Under the pieces are notes generated by a model that worked only from the letters and a program-made list of their open reading frames with translations, was not told the DNA's origin and did not search any database. 64,000 nt of DNA, from assembly GCA_022496805.1 (NCBI GenBank), contig CM040107.1, forward strand, positions 14,433,501 to 14,497,500, given 5' to 3'. The DNA is from Pohlia nutans (Eukaryota; Streptophyta; Bryopsida; Bryales; Mniaceae). Each line of letters starts with the position of its first letter. Positions within the stretch are counted from its first letter, which is position 1. This document shows positions 11,552-24,567 of this stretch, one piece after another. A program made the position numbers and the translations under genes.

Positions 11552-14500
11552 ATGGCCGACGGTCCGCAGTCGCAAGCTCAGTTGATTCAGTCTCTCATTG
11601 ATGTAGTGAACACCATAGGGTTAAAAGGAGACTACATTAAAAGCCACAAGAAAGAATGTGCTTCACTGACAAGGAGAGTGAAGCTATTGGCGCCGTTGTT
11701 CGAGGAGCTAAGGGAGGCTCGGCAGAGGATTTCTTATCAAGCTTTTACTGCCCTTCAGGACCTGGAAGAGGCTCTACAGTCGGCAAATAAGTTGCTTCAG
11801 ATGTGTCATGACGGAAGCAGGTTATACTTGGTCAGTTTGCGAGCTCTTTTTTGTAATTTAATCAACTATTCAGTTTACGTATGACGTTTGTATCATCGCT
11901 TGTTGCACGATCTTATTCTTGAATGTGTGCCCATGAAGTTTTGTGAAATATTCTATTTGTCAGGTCCTCAGTCTGCGGATTGAGATCCTTAGGAAGCAGT
12001 GAGTTGAAAGGAGATGTCAACAATGTTTTTGGCTAGTTCTACAATTGCGTATCTTCTATATGATACCCGGTGTTGCCTCCGGAACTGTTACACTACAGGT
12101 GGAACTCTCACCCAGTGGTTCTACTGGGCGTTACCCTGATCTGGGATTTTGCAGATCAAATTTGGTGCTTCTTGCTGAAATATATTTTTCTTATGTTCCT
12201 CTTGCTCCTAATTCAGATTTGAGATGTCTTGCTCATTAGTTTCAACGATGTTCTACGCATGAAGTCTGTTGTTCTTCATTTTTGCAGAAATTATTGAGTA
12301 GAGCTGACTTCTATTGAATTTTTTAGGTGTTGGAAAGACAAGTTGCTGCAGAGCATTTTGAGAAGGCAAATGCCAACTTGGAATTTTCATTGGATGCCCT
12401 CCCTTATAATCAGTTTGCTTCAGATGAAGTTAAGGAGCAGGTACAATATGAAAGGCATTACTGACTTATGCATTTTCTTAAGGAACACTCACTCTACAGC
12501 TTCTGCAGATCTTTGGATTCGTTGTTACTGCCATCTTGTTGAAAGTTCAGAAATCTTAGGAGTTTCTTTAGATTGATCGGTTCGAGTTCGTTAAGGTTTT
12601 TGAAAATTTCTGATGACTGAGCACACCTGGAGAAGTTTTTCCTTTCTGTATATACACTATTTGTATACCTAGTGTGTAGGCTTATTCTATGTGTGTTTTA
12701 TGATCAGGAAGTGGGGTCATTCTGTGGATAAACGGCCAGTTTTGGTTTAGTCCAAATGTTGTCAGAGCGCGGCACTACAATTGACTTGAATTATCCTTAC
12801 TGCACAGGTTGACCTTGTGCGAAGCCAGCTCAAGCGGGCCAAAGGGAGAATTGATAACTATGATTCGCTAGTTCACTCTAGCTTGCTTGCAGTCTTGAAA
12901 GAGAAGGATGACGGTCCAGCTGGTTTAGAAGTGCTTGAAAGGTTAGCTGAGAAGCTTGAATTGAAAACTCCTGCTGCCATTAGACAAGAGAATCGAGCAT
13001 TGCAAGAAATGATGTTAGAAAAGCAGAATCTTGGTGATGACAACCATGAACAGGAGATGAGCTTTCAAAACCTCTTTACTGTTCTACGAAAGCTGACAAG
13101 CATATTACCACCTGAGGACACAGATGATGATACTCCTGAGCTAGACAGGGTAAACGTTGCAGCTGGAGTATTTGTTCCAAAGTCCTCAAAGCTCCAACCA
13201 GAGATTCGAGCAGGGGTAGGTCTTGAGCGACGGAACTCATTGAGTTTGGATGTTGGAGGGCTTGGCGCGGAGAAAGTAAAAACGCAAGTTGTACCTGATG
13301 ATTTTAGATGCCCGATTTCCTTGGATTTAATGAAAGATCCTGTTATTGTGGCTACTGGACAGGTCAGTTGGTCCAACTTTAGAAGCAGTTTACAATGAAT
13401 AGGGGTTTTAACTAACTCTTTTAATGATGTTGTCCGTCTCTGCGAATCAAGAGTATCCCGAAGTTGTTTTGTTAACCGTGTAGAGAACTGGTAGCCAGTT
13501 TTTGACGGATCAACAAACTCAATCTAGCCCACTAGAGGAGAGAGAAACACTGGCGTTAAAGTTGAATGGTATTAAATTTCACCTGCTCCTGCTTGCAGAC
13601 ATACGAGCGTGCTTGTATTCAAAGATGGCTAGACAGCGGTCACAGAAATTGCCCGAAGACAGGTGTGCTGTTACCTCACTTGGGGTTGACGCCTAACTAC
13701 AGTCTTCGTAGTGTTATCGCCCAATGGTGTGAAACTAATGGCATTGAAGTTCCTAAGAAGTTCAGTAATAAATCCAAGCCTTCGAAAGTACCAGAACACT
13801 CTGCTGGTGAGCGAGCCACTGTTGAGCACCTTCTGCAAAAACTCAGAAGCGGTCAGGCCGATATACAGCGCGCAGCAGCTGGAGAGCTTCGGTTGTTGGC
13901 CAAGAGGAATATCGAGAATCGAGTCTGTATTGCAGAGGCAGGTGCTATACCTCTTTTGATTGAACTTCTGTCATCTCAAGACCTAAAAACTCAGGAGCAT
14001 GCAGTAACTGCTTTGCTGAACTTGTCCATTAATGATAATAACAAAGGAGCTATTGTGAATGCTGGAGCTATCAATCCAATTGTAGAAGTGCTGAAGAATG
14101 GGAGTAAAGAAGCTAGGGAGAATGCCGCCGCTACTTTATTTTCTCTCTCAGTTGTTGATGAGAACAAGGTAACTATTGGGAACCTAGGGGCTATTCCTGC
14201 CCTTGTTGATCTATTGAAGGATGGAACATCACGTGGAAAAAAGGATGCTGCCACAGCTTTATTCAACTTGTCAATTTATCAGGGTAATAAAGCTCGTGCA
14301 GTAAAAGCTGGTGTGGTTCCACCCCTAATGGAGTTATTGAGAGATCGTAGGGCAGGTAAGGCCCCTTTCCTAACGCTGTCAAAATCTTTTGACATGGTTT
14401 CTTTCCTGAGGTTATACTTTGTAAGACGAGGGGGCTGTCGAGGGTGATACGCTTGGATTGTGCAGCGTACATTGAACACTGCCAAGTGGTTTTCAAGGGG

Positions 14501-14894
14501 TTTATCCTGAATTACAACATTTCAAGGGATCATTTATTTTTTTAATTATCCTTTTTTTGATTTTGCATGCTGACAAATCGCAGTTTATTTTTCAGGTATG
14601 GTGGATGAAGCCCTTGCTATTCTTGCCATTTTAGCCACACATCAGGATGGTCGTGTTGCTATAGGACATGCATCGGCTGTACCTGTCCTTGTAGACCTTA
14701 TTAAGTCAGGTTCTGCCCGAAACAAGGAGAATGCCGCAGCAGTCACACTTGCCTTGGCTACCTATGATCCCGTGCACCTAGACACAGCCCTTAGGATGGG
14801 AGCTCAAGGTCCATTACATGCTTTAGTAAGTGATGGAACAGTGCGTGCTAAAAGGAAGGCTACTCAGCTTCTTGAGCATATGCGGAAACAGTAG
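11552..14894 (+). CDS. U-box/ARM-repeat E3 ubiquitin ligase (PUB12/13/14-like)
   Basis: Five exons inferred from GT..AG sites and reading phase: 11552-11830, 12327-12440, 12808-13362, 13599-14355, 14596-14894, joining to 667 residues, close to the usual length of plant PUB13/14 proteins. Residues 1 to ~240 form the U-box N-terminal domain ([28 protein letters not shown]). The U-box lies at about 291-365 ([60 protein letters not shown]). Armadillo repeats follow from about 395 to the end ([25 protein letters not shown]). Such enzymes recruit an E2 through the U-box and bind substrate through ARM repeats; relatives act in immunity, receptor turnover and cell death control. The start MADGPQSQ is chosen over ATG 11417 because family members start near this point. 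No disabling change: the one clearly intact host gene. Confidence 0.93.
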
Positions 14895-15663
14895 GAGCCT
14901 GGTTTCCCGTTTATTAGCTTGGAGGGTTGTATGTTGCGGGTACCGGTATGTAGGTTGCAGTTTTTTACTCCGCAGCACGAGGATTTTTTCTTTGAAGTAA
15001 GATCAGGTGGCTATTTACTGTTCTGTTGTGTTTTTCACATCTCTGGTTTCTTACATTGGAGAGTTTTGCTCCTTGGAGCGCATCAAGTTATTTTGCCATG
15101 CAACGCGACTCTTGCTCTATTTGGAAAAATTTGATCGGACATCAAGCCAAAGAATATTTTGGTCGATGCCTCCGTACGTGAAAGTATATTCCAACTTTTT
15201 CTATCGTATTCTTTCTCGAAGACAAGAAAGTAACGGTGTCAATATTTTCTTGAAGTACTGTACAGGAGAGCTCAAAGGCGTACAGGCCTTTACTTTGCAT
15301 TCATTTTTTTGTTCTTCTACAAATGGAAAGTTGACCTGATTGGTACCATGGATATTAAAACTCAAGAGACTGATTTCTAAGATTAACTTCCGCCGCAATA
15401 TTGCACTTCTGGAATTCGGGCCAGCAATGATCTAAGAATTCTCAGATCTGTTCCATCTGCATTCAACAGCCCGTGTTCAATCTCAACCGCTCAAACTATT
15501 TGTATTTATTAATATGTGTTCGATTTTGAAACGTAGGAGGCTTCAAAGTTAGACCGGTCGTAGTCCCAGGACCTAGCAGCGGGGGAATTCTACAACTCCT
15601 TATGGCTAGCTGGGCATTCCGGTCAAGCGGCGATGCTCTAGGGTTTAGGGTGATGAGAGAGTG
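14895..15663. other. 3' flank of the PUB gene
   Basis: Probable 3' UTR followed by AT-rich spacer. No gene supported. A single TAGGGTTTAGGG-like stretch occurs at about 15640. Confidence 0.4.
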
Positions 15664-16156
15664 CTAACCCTTAGACGCGCCTGCGTCCAGAATCTGGACG
15701 ATGGATGATTCTGGACGTGTCCCTTGTCGATTACCATTTGTTCGGTACGGATCTTCAAGATAAGATATTGAGAGTTTTTGAAAAATAGCAAAAGTAGTTT
15801 ATGTCAAGTTTCATTCTTAGTTCAAAAAGTAAGACCTTAAACATGATTTTCCATAATAAGAAGAATCAAATAGTGAAAACCATACCATCGTGTAGTACAT
15901 GTTATTCCAATTTCATTACAATATTTAAAAAAAATTTAATGTTAATTTTGGAATTTTAATTGAATTTCAAGAGAAAACCTTGCAAAATTAATTAAAAAAT
16001 ATCAATAATAAATATGATGAATCCAACCGTATAGATGTTAACTTCACATTGACATTTATAACTTTTCTTTGTACATCAACTCCATTTTAATTTTTTATCA
16101 AACATTTTATAACAAATCTTTGAAAACAGTGTTGGATCGGGACCTTAAAGGGTTAA
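15664..16156. mobile_element. TTAA-type MITE, copy 1
   Basis: Starts CTAACCCTTAGACGCGCC and ends GACCTTAAAGGGTTAA. The interior matches the element at 49594-50145 along its whole length (for example TTTATGTCAAGTTTCA, TTGCAAAATTAAT, GAATCCAACCGTA). Non-coding, AT-rich, about 490 bp: a non-autonomous DNA element. Confidence 0.65.
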
Positions 16157-16994
16157 TATTAGATGGTGATGTCCAAACCTAAAAGTCAATCATTTAGAGA
16201 AAAATAGAAAATGAAAAAGCAAGCAAACAATTCCATTCAATGGATTACATACCCATCATAATTGTGGTAGTCTCTCCTTCAACACTAATCAGTTTAGGAC
16301 CTCCGGCGCGATGGGGCTGGCGCGACACGAAACGGCAGAGAACGCTGATCAAGCTCAAACATCTAGATGAAGACATACAATCTCGCGCTGAGAATGAATA
16401 CATAATTAATCCACCTAGGCAATAATCGCGCCATGACCCACAAACCTTAGCTTAGGGAAGGAGATGAAGTTTATCTCGCTTCACAAGAATGCCGCAGGAA
16501 CCAAGGACTTTTCCGCTGAGTTTTTCTACATCAATGCCAATGAGGTGTTCCAAAGCGATGGGCACAAGATCCGGGACTGCCCAGAAGCTAGTCCGGGCTT
16601 TCCTGCGATCAAACACCGTAATAGTCCCTGCGCTTCCCCGGGCGGTCTCGGGATCAAGCCACGGGACAGTTCGGGTTTTCCCAGGTAGACTAGGAACTAG
16701 GTACCGGGACAGTCCCTGCTTTGGCTAGTCCCGGGATTAATCCCATTTTTCAATCCCAGTTTCCCCAGTCTTCTGATCCTTCTCCTTTCTAGTTTTACAC
16801 TGTCTATGTTTCGCCTCTAATCTATTTGGCGCGGTCCTTTCAGGGTTCATTGGGACTAGGGTTAAGAACACAATACTCTTGAAAATCCATGATAACTATC
16901 ACAAACAAGGAACAATTGTCAATGCTGCCAAATTAAAACAATATCACGCAACATCTCCAATTGCCTTTCCCACACTCAGTCTAGGGCACGTTCA
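16157..16994. other. Unassigned region with short CCGGGAC repeats
   Basis: Short open frames exist (16464-16688) but none resembles a known protein. Repeated (C)GGGACAGT/CCCGGGAT units occur at about 16570-16745. The sequence at 16750-16830 (TTCGCCTCTAATCTATT) recurs at about 17770-17850. Confidence 0.35.
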
Positions 16995-17763
16995 CAATAA
17001 CTTGGAACCATGGCATCCAAGGATAGTGATCTAGAACCACACAGACTGGCCATCACTAGTCACACCAAGCCAGACAACAAATTTCCGCGCCGCCCAAGCC
17101 CAAGCCCATGCCCAGAATTCCTTGTCAATGGTATCCAAGCTACCCTAGTGCCCCTAACACATCACGGTATCCAAGGACATCACAGTAATTGGACATCAGT
17201 CAGTTCTATTACAACCTACAGCAATCAGCCTCTGCCGCCACCAAAAGATCCACCCCACTCATGTTCGCCAAGCCGGCAAAATCCATGTGAAGGTCACCAT
17301 GGACGTTCATCATGTCCGCAATCAGTGCCAAAACATTCAAAACCAACAGCATTTTAGAACCTTCAGCGCCTCTTTTTCCAAGCTCTCTAATTCACAATAT
17401 TTTGGAGCCACAGTATCCAAGGAAAGTGACCCAGAACCACACACACTAGCCAACACCAATCACACCAAGCCAGAAAAATCATCTCCCTGCCGCCCAAACC
17501 CAGATGCCCATGTCAATGACATCCAAGCTACCCTAGTGCTTCTAACACACCGCGGTAGCCAAAGACATCATAGTAATTGGACAACAGTCAGTCCCATTAG
17601 AACCCGCAGCTATTGGCCGCTGCCGCCACTAGAAGCTCCTACCTACTCATGTTTGCCAAGGTAACCATGGACGTTCATCAAGCCCGCAATCACTGCCATA
17701 ACATTCAAAAACCAGCAGGATTTTAGAGCCTCTATCGCCTCTCATTCCAAGCTCTCCAATTTT
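16995..17763. repeat. Two ~400-bp direct repeats upstream of a broken gene
   Basis: The segment from about 16995 to 17394 and that from 17395 to 17763 align throughout: GAACCACACA..CTGGCCA/CTAGCCA, CACACCAAGCCAGA, ATCCAAGCTACCCTAGTG, AGTAATTGGACA, CCATGGACGTTCATCA, then CCAAGCTCTC. Offset is 400 bp at the start and about 370 bp at the end. The unit sits between two copies of a CTTTCTATGTTTCGCCTCTAA stretch and directly upstream of the gene starting at 17950. Confidence 0.7.
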
Positions 17764-17949
17764 TTCCATTGCAATCCCACTTCTCTCTGTCCTCCGATCC
17801 TTCCCTTCTTTAGTTTTACGCTTTCTATGTTTCGCCTCTAACCTATCACATGATTCCCGTTCATCTTCTTCTCTAACTCATCTCTTGCGCATCTCTCTGG
17901 CCCCTGCACACTCCATGTTTTCTAATCTCCTCTGCTTACATTTGGTTCG

Positions 17950-20182
17950 ATGGCATCATCCTCGGAGAAGCGCAAGAGCCGCGGCCCTTTTTACGTTCCC
18001 CACCAGGTCTTTGAGTGGAAGAAACATGTTGACACTGTTTGGTGCGACAAGGCAAACTTGACGCGCTACTGGCATGACATGACACCCAAGGTTGATATCG
18101 CACACTGCCAAGAGTTCGTCAAATCCATGCGGCAGAGTGACGAACATGAAGAACACCTTTCGGCATGGTGGAAGGTATTCTAGTCTAATACACACCTCGT
18201 TACTTGCATACATTTTTTGGTTAGGATTGCTCGGGCGTCGTTAATTGGGACAGATCATGTTGACATCCAGAGCCGGATTTGAGTATATTTGTGAGCGATA
18301 CACCAATGAAGAAGGGGAGAAATACAATGTATTTCACTTGGGCAAAGTTCGGCTAGATCCTTGGTTTTCACGCGTACGAGGCATAATCAACCAATTCTTA
18401 TTCCGGAATGATTGCAATAATGTGGCACCTGACCACCTCCAGGTAATTCTCTTGGCCTACCACGGTGAGAAGGTGAATTGGGGCCTCATTCTGGACCGGA
18501 GCCTCAAATTCCAGCTGCGGTGTTACCGGAACAACCCCGATTACTCAAGTCCGATTGGACCCTTTTTAACCGCGTATATTGCGCGCTATCTCAAGCACTT
18601 CCGCATGTCCAACGTACCACCGGCGTTGGACACATTTTTAGAAGTACAGCGCAAACTCTCCATCAAAGCTCGCGCTCGCGACGACAGACCGGTCCAAGAA
18701 GAAAGCGACAGTGTGTGGCTGGAGGAACATCCAGACCAGTCTTGGGAGTGTATTCAATTTGTGGACCACGCACGCAAGAATTCTAATATGGACATTGCGC
18801 CACCATGAGGGAGTGCATGGACACACTCGAGCAGTTCGTCCATTCCACGGAGTAGACCAAGGAGAACATGGCTGAGAAGCAATCCTAGTGGGAGAGATCC
18901 AAGCGTAAGGTGGCTCAGGAAATCCAAGCTGCCAAAGAAGCAGCACAGAAGACCGTGGATGCGGCTCGACTTGAGCATCACCTGCAACTAGATGAAGCCG
19001 AGCAAAACTTGACAAACTTGCGCATCCAAGTTGCCAATTTAGAGCTCGAATTGACCCACAACAAGGACAAGGGCGACGCATTCACCAAGGAGAATTCTAT
19101 GGCTTAAGTGCAAGTCAAAAAATTGGAGCTGTAGAACGAGGAGTATTTAACGAGATACAAGGACTTGGCACTAGCCAATGACTTCTCACAACAAGGGCAG
19201 TCCTCGCAACCTGTGACGATCATGGTATCCGAGGAACTCACACGTCCAGAAGCAAAACGTGCAAAGATAGAGAATGCGAGGGCGACTTTTGAAGCCAACA
19301 GAGTCACAGTGGGTACATGAAGCAGTGCGCATTATAGTCACCAATGTACACAAACTCTTAAGAGACAAGCCCAGCACCACGGCATGTCCCTCCCAGGAGT
19401 TCATTGACCGTTGCTTTGATGACACTATTGAGAGTTTGGGCCTGCAAGAATCGGAGCATGAATGGGAGGATGAAGACATGCTTTTGATGCAGTTGTTGCT
19501 ACCCGGGAATGAGGCACAAGCAAGACCCCATGAAGAGACACACTCAAATATACTGCCACCGCCAACTACAGATCCACTTACAAATCCTGATCCAGTGACA
19601 ACACCACAAGCCGGAGGAGCTCCAAGCGACCCCCACTCTGTTTCTGCTGCCCAAGGTAAACAAGAGCATCAGGTCAACATTACCATGTCATCACACGGAC
19701 ATGGAGGAGATGCCTTAACCTTTGCCACGGCAGACGCCACCGCGCCAATCCTCGCCACACTCGCCAAGCCGGACGCCACCACCACATCCCTCGCCACATT
19801 CGCCACCCTAGCCTCCACGGACCACAGTACAGCCATGTTCCAAATTTTTCAAGATCATAAGGATGCTTTAAAATTAATAGACGAAGATAACAATCTGCAG
19901 GAACATGCTGACGACAGTAACGAAGATGAGGAATTGGGTACAGCCATAGAAAAAACCCAAAAGTAGTTTGATGACAACCCGGATTTGGTTGGCATTTACT
20001 CCAATCCCGAAGCAGATGATGTAAAGTGTCCAACGTGTAATAAGATGTTGGGCAAGAGCGTATTTGATGTATATCAACACTGTACTACTTACAAGAATAA
20101 ACTCAGTCTAATTCATCGATGTGTTGCTGCAGCCATAAAAGCACTCTATGACGGCCAAGCTCCACCACGTCGCCAAGTATAG
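17950..20182 (+). pseudogene. Unidentified transposon-like gene with coiled coil and C-terminal zinc finger
   Basis: Exon 1 (17950-18174) reads MASSSEKRKSRGPFYVPHQV...LSAWWK; donor GTATTC, acceptor CAG before 18254, keeping phase. Exon 2 continues MLTSRAGFEYICERYTN, FHLGKVRLDPWF, VNWGLILDRSLKF and PFLTAYIARYLKHF. After a stop at 18806 and a frame change, a coiled coil of about 90 residues (AAQKTVDAARLEHHLQLDEA; 18850-19140) is broken by TAG codons where Gln is likely. The next frame (19274-20182) runs HEAVRIIVTNVHKLL, a Pro/Ala/Thr-rich stretch, an acidic segment and DVKCPTCNKMLG..VFDVYQHC, a C2H2-like finger. The first half reminds me of plant retroelement-associated proteins, but I do not recognise it. 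At least six disabling changes make it a decayed gene. Confidence 0.45.
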
Positions 20183-21330
20183 AGACCCCGCGAAGTAATC
20201 CGACCAAATTGAGCATCAGACACCAGTCGCTCAAAACACAGGGATTAGGCCAATCTGGCAATCGGCAAGGTCACATGATGCACCATGGACCACGGACCAA
20301 GGGCAGCTGACGATGGTACTGACGGTTAGAGGCGGATAGTTAGTTTACAATAGGGTTTAAGGACCACAAGTAGCTATACACACGGGACTTCTTCTTTTTC
20401 TCTCTGAGGGACTCTGTTAATACCACGATGTTTTTTTTTTCCATATGAAATCTGTTGTATACAATCTGCTTCTTATACATGTATTGCATGCTTGTAAATC
20501 TCTTTTGCACCTTCTCTTGTACTCTAATGTTATTATCTTTATCTCTCTGACCAGAGGAGTCAACCCTTGTGCCTACATTGGGTATCTGGGTCGGCTTGGC
20601 CTAGTATCTTGTAATCCAAGCCCACTAAGAATTGGGTGTACTGATTCATACCTGGTGGCTGAAGTATTGTTAAATAAGCTAAAACCTTCCTGTCTCAAAA
20701 AACCATTACTATTCTCCAAACCCCAAGAATACCAAGGTCACCACTGTTTCTCTGCCCAACACAGAGCGGAATCCACGGCAACCAAGGCCCGGAAGAGGAA
20801 CCCACGGCAACCTACGGCAACCAACGCTCGGATGAGGAACTCATGGCAACCCATGGTATCCAAAGGTTCGGAAGAGGAACCCACGGGAACCAAGGCCTCA
20901 AAGTTAAAAAAAAATGTAAAATCCAAAGGAGAGGTCAGAAATATGACAAAAAATAGAAAATTACCGTATAAAACTATTTTTGGAAATTTCTCACGTGGTA
21001 AAAACTATTTTTAGGGAGATAAAAACCTAAATTTAGACGAATTTTTTTTTCTAATTTTTCCTAATCTAGTAAATGAACAGTTTAAAATTTATTGGATAAA
21101 TATGAATTTTTTGCTCTCCGCTCTCTAAATCTGCTCTCCGCTCTACGCTCTAAGCTCGCACACGAGCTTTCCCCTGAGTATTTTGAGTTATCTATAAAGT
21201 GACCTTGGATTTGAAGAATCAACAAAGAATTTTGCTTTATTATACTCTTATTTGTTTACTCCAAATAGTTAATAGGTGTGGAAGATCTTGGTGGTTTATC
21301 ATTATTAGGTGTGTAAGAGGTGTGTAAGAG
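20183..21330. other. Unassigned stretch with a short tandem repeat
   Basis: At 20760-20905 a unit like GGAAGAGGAACCCACGGCAA recurs about four times. At 21115-21160 GCTCTCCGCTCT-type units recur. The stretch 21170-21340 has GTGTGTAAGAG repeats. No gene identified. Confidence 0.4.
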
Positions 21331-22278
21331 GTGTGTAGGAGCTTAGTGGTCTTCAAAAGTTTTCAGAAGTTTTTTAGCACCGAGAGTCGTGCAAAAAGGG
21401 AAAGGCGAAGTGCGCAATTAGCTAGAGAGAGGGAAGGTGACAAGAGACAAAAGGAAGGGAAACAAAGGAATTACCTACAAGTTGATATTGGTTCAAGGAT
21501 TCCGTATGGAGTCGGGGTTGTCCAATGGAGGAAAGAGCTTGCTATCATGGCTGCCGCAGAACTAGACCCCTCTTTTGGTGACATTTGCCATCAACCATGT
21601 GGAGAGATTGATGAATGGAAGGAAGGAATTCAAGAGGAACGGGAATATAGCAGCCCAGTGAGCGACACATACATAAAAGGTATCATAGGAAGAACATTCA
21701 CACTACGACGTGTCGAGATTTGGAATCTCCAAAAACATGGTATTTCTAACCCGCTCACATTCACGTACGAAGGTGTGTGGAGAAGACTAGACCGGTAACG
21801 TTCAAATCCAGCCCAAATACACAAGTCTGAAAACATGAAATACGCGTCTTCACAACGAACAAAGATAGGGAGGACTAGTCCACTAGGGGAAGTTGGGACA
21901 AGAGAGAAATTGCATGTGCAACTACAACAATCTCGTGATCCATAAGAGATTCTTGTTGAAATGAGCCAAGACAAAGGTTACAGTGGACCAAAAACGGAGG
22001 CCATGGCAGTGAAGTCTGAGATTGGGAAGGTCGAAAGATGTTGTTCAATAGATCTTGTATATAAAGGAGGTAGTCTTAGTGGCGGAAGTGATGAATCAGA
22101 AGTCGAAGAGCTGCTCTCTCTAGAGAAGCCATGCACTGTACATCAACATGTTGGACCAAGCGGTGGGATTCAAGGCAATATTACACACCCTACAGGCATA
22201 GTAGAGAAGCAACCATTGGAGACGATATCTCTTGAAGCTATAATGCGACACCAATATGTTATAGACTTAATGAAATGA
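21331..22278 (+). pseudogene. Unidentified reading-frame remnants
   Basis: A frame at 21331-21798 encodes a basic N-terminus rich in Arg/Lys/Glu (KRERRSAQLAREREGDKRQK) then VDIGSRIPYGVGVVQWRKELA and WNLQKHGISNPLTFTYEGVW. A second frame from 21961 to 22278 encodes a Ser/Glu-rich segment ending HQYVIDLMK; the same frame continues past a TGA with FQEIKQFEKNFSTAYGKASRELS. I do not recognise either. Composition and length suggest an expressed but decayed gene, perhaps of a retroelement; confidence is low. Confidence 0.25.
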
Positions 22279-22299
22279 TTCCAGGAAATTAAACAGTTT

Positions 22300-24567
22300 G
22301 AGAAGAATTTTTCAACTGCTTATGGGAAGGCCTCACGGGAACTTAGCATTGTCTTTATAAAAGAAAGCGGTCTTGAGCAGGAGCAGATTGCCAATACTGA
22401 AAGACATGTAAGAGCAAAAATATCTATTATAATGAGAAGGCGATATGTGGCCACACCTTTAATTAGTTTAACTCCTACAAAAATTGTAGGAAAATTGGAC
22501 TACCTGCTCAAAATCATCTGTTTGTGTGGAAATGAATTTAATTTGTTTGATATGATTGGTATTGTTGATCTTGTAGTATAGAAGAAGAGCTTTATAATGA
22601 TGTAATGGAATTAGGAAACCGATCTCACATGAGAAAATGCCACCGTTGCAGAGGTCAATGATGCAAATGGCCGTATTAGGAGTTTGACTTTCAGGGGTTG
22701 AACTTTAGTTGTTGGAGAGGAATCTTACTGTTTCACCATTTTTGTGGATTATCAATCGTTATTTTCTGGCCCTAAAGCATGTCTTGGACACTAGGTCTCA
22801 TAAACTCCACCGTATTACTTCAATTTCTGTGATTTTGAATGCAATGTCTTGCATAAATGCAGTCAACCAATTATTTCTTTATTTGCTCAGATTCAATACC
22901 TGAATAACTTGAAAAATTGGTGCTGCTATTGGTGTTTTTATTTATGATCTTTGTCATGTTATTTTACTTTTTTATTTTGAAAAAGTGTGATTGTTGAAAC
23001 AAGCGGTATGATGAGTAATGTGGTTATGGTGGAACGGATTGGATTTGCGAAGTTCTTTGATTGGATTCTTTTATGGTTCTTGGAGGATTGAACATGTAGG
23101 CACATGATTAGTTTTAACAGAATCGGAAACTACACTAGAATAGGAATAATTTATTTGAATTCTCTATCAAGTGAACAATCACAATTAATGGGTGTATGTT
23201 ATATTGAACAGGGTGTTGACAACACGGTGGACCGGCCAACACCCCGAAGAACAAGAGCAACATCGTACAACAAGAAAAAGAAGGATTTTTGTAATTATAA
23301 AATCAAGCTCTGATACTATGATGTAATTATGTCATGTGTGTTTTGTGGCTAATTGTGTTTAAGTTGTTTTTAGTAAGTGCTACATGATGATATTCTCATG
23401 GTGATTGATGCTTGCATTTCATGATGATTTAATATTTGAAGAATAATCAATAAGCATGTACTGGTAACAACCACCCAATCTATACCAACATGATTTATGA
23501 ACAAATTTATGTATGGACGATTTGACGTGTAGTTGTAACAATCACCCAAATGAATCTCTACCCTAAACATGTTGTATTAACTCTGTTGTTTGTGTGGACG
23601 GCCTGACATATATTGAGCACAATGCATATATTGGTCAAAGTAATGCTGGATGTAGATAAAGCAAAATAGCCAATGGAGCTATTGGCTATGGTTGTGTACG
23701 AGATGGAGCTATTAGCTATGGTTTCTATAATTTGATTTTGTGCTAGGTTGTACGTTGCAACTTAGAGCTGTAACTATGTTACTTTTTTCATAAATTGTAC
23801 TTGATATTGTGGTGATTTTATTTTTGCAATGCTTTAAAATGGTCTTTGTTGGTTGTATGTGCTCATTATCATGTATTGAGTATAGTGTATATTCTTTATG
23901 TTTATGACTGGAATTAGCAAGATATTTGGATGCAAGAAAACCATCTCGCATGAATGCTCAATGCCCTTAAATTAGTATGATAGCGATCCTAGCATCTCTC
24001 TCTATCTTCTGGGGGTTGCAAATCGTTTTGCACACCTAGTTGAGCTTGCCATCTTGAATTCCCTATAATTGTTGAGTGTTGCAAGATGGTTCATAAAGTA
24101 TTTAAATTGTTTAGTTTTGCAGGATGTTGTTTCAAGCATTCTAATTAGTGAGTGTTGCAGGATGTTGTATCATTAAGTTATTTACTGTTGAATTATTATC
24201 GTCACCGGGACAGTCACGGTTGTTTGCATGGGGAAACTTATGCTTCCTCGTGATGAGGAATACGCTCGATGAAAATCGTACTCAGGTGCGTGATAATTCA
24301 CAACCATAATAGACTTATAGGAGACTCTTATGAATAGGTATTGATACTCTTACATTAAAATGTGTTTTTTTTTGCTTCAAAAATAAATTTAAAAAAATGC
24401 ACAAGTGATTATTTTTTGAAATTTATACAACAAGAACTTTAGATTGTGTTCAACAACTTCATGTTCTTTCTACAATTTTCAGATGATTTTTAGTACATAC
24501 ATAGGGGGATCAAACGTACGCACTCACATGATTCCTAGTTTTAACTTTAAGTGCACTCCCCGAGCAT
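22300..24567. other. AT-rich intergenic DNA
   Basis: Only short frames. Near 23300 the segment GCTCTGATACTATG resembles the complement of an initiator-tRNA primer site, but no LTR pair is visible. At 23650-23720 GGAGCTATTGGCTATGGTT is duplicated. Confidence 0.3.

Noticed and set aside
11964..12240. Extra PUB exon in the first intron (frames near 11964 and 12045)
   Set aside because: Joining 11830 directly to 12327 keeps phase and gives the expected PUB sequence; extra frames contain stops.
15640..15655. Telomere-like TAGGGTTTAGGG
   Set aside because: Under two units; likely chance.
23300..23330. GCTCTGATACTATG, like the complement of an initiator-tRNA primer-binding site
   Set aside because: No LTR pair or pol domains nearby; one short match is not enough.
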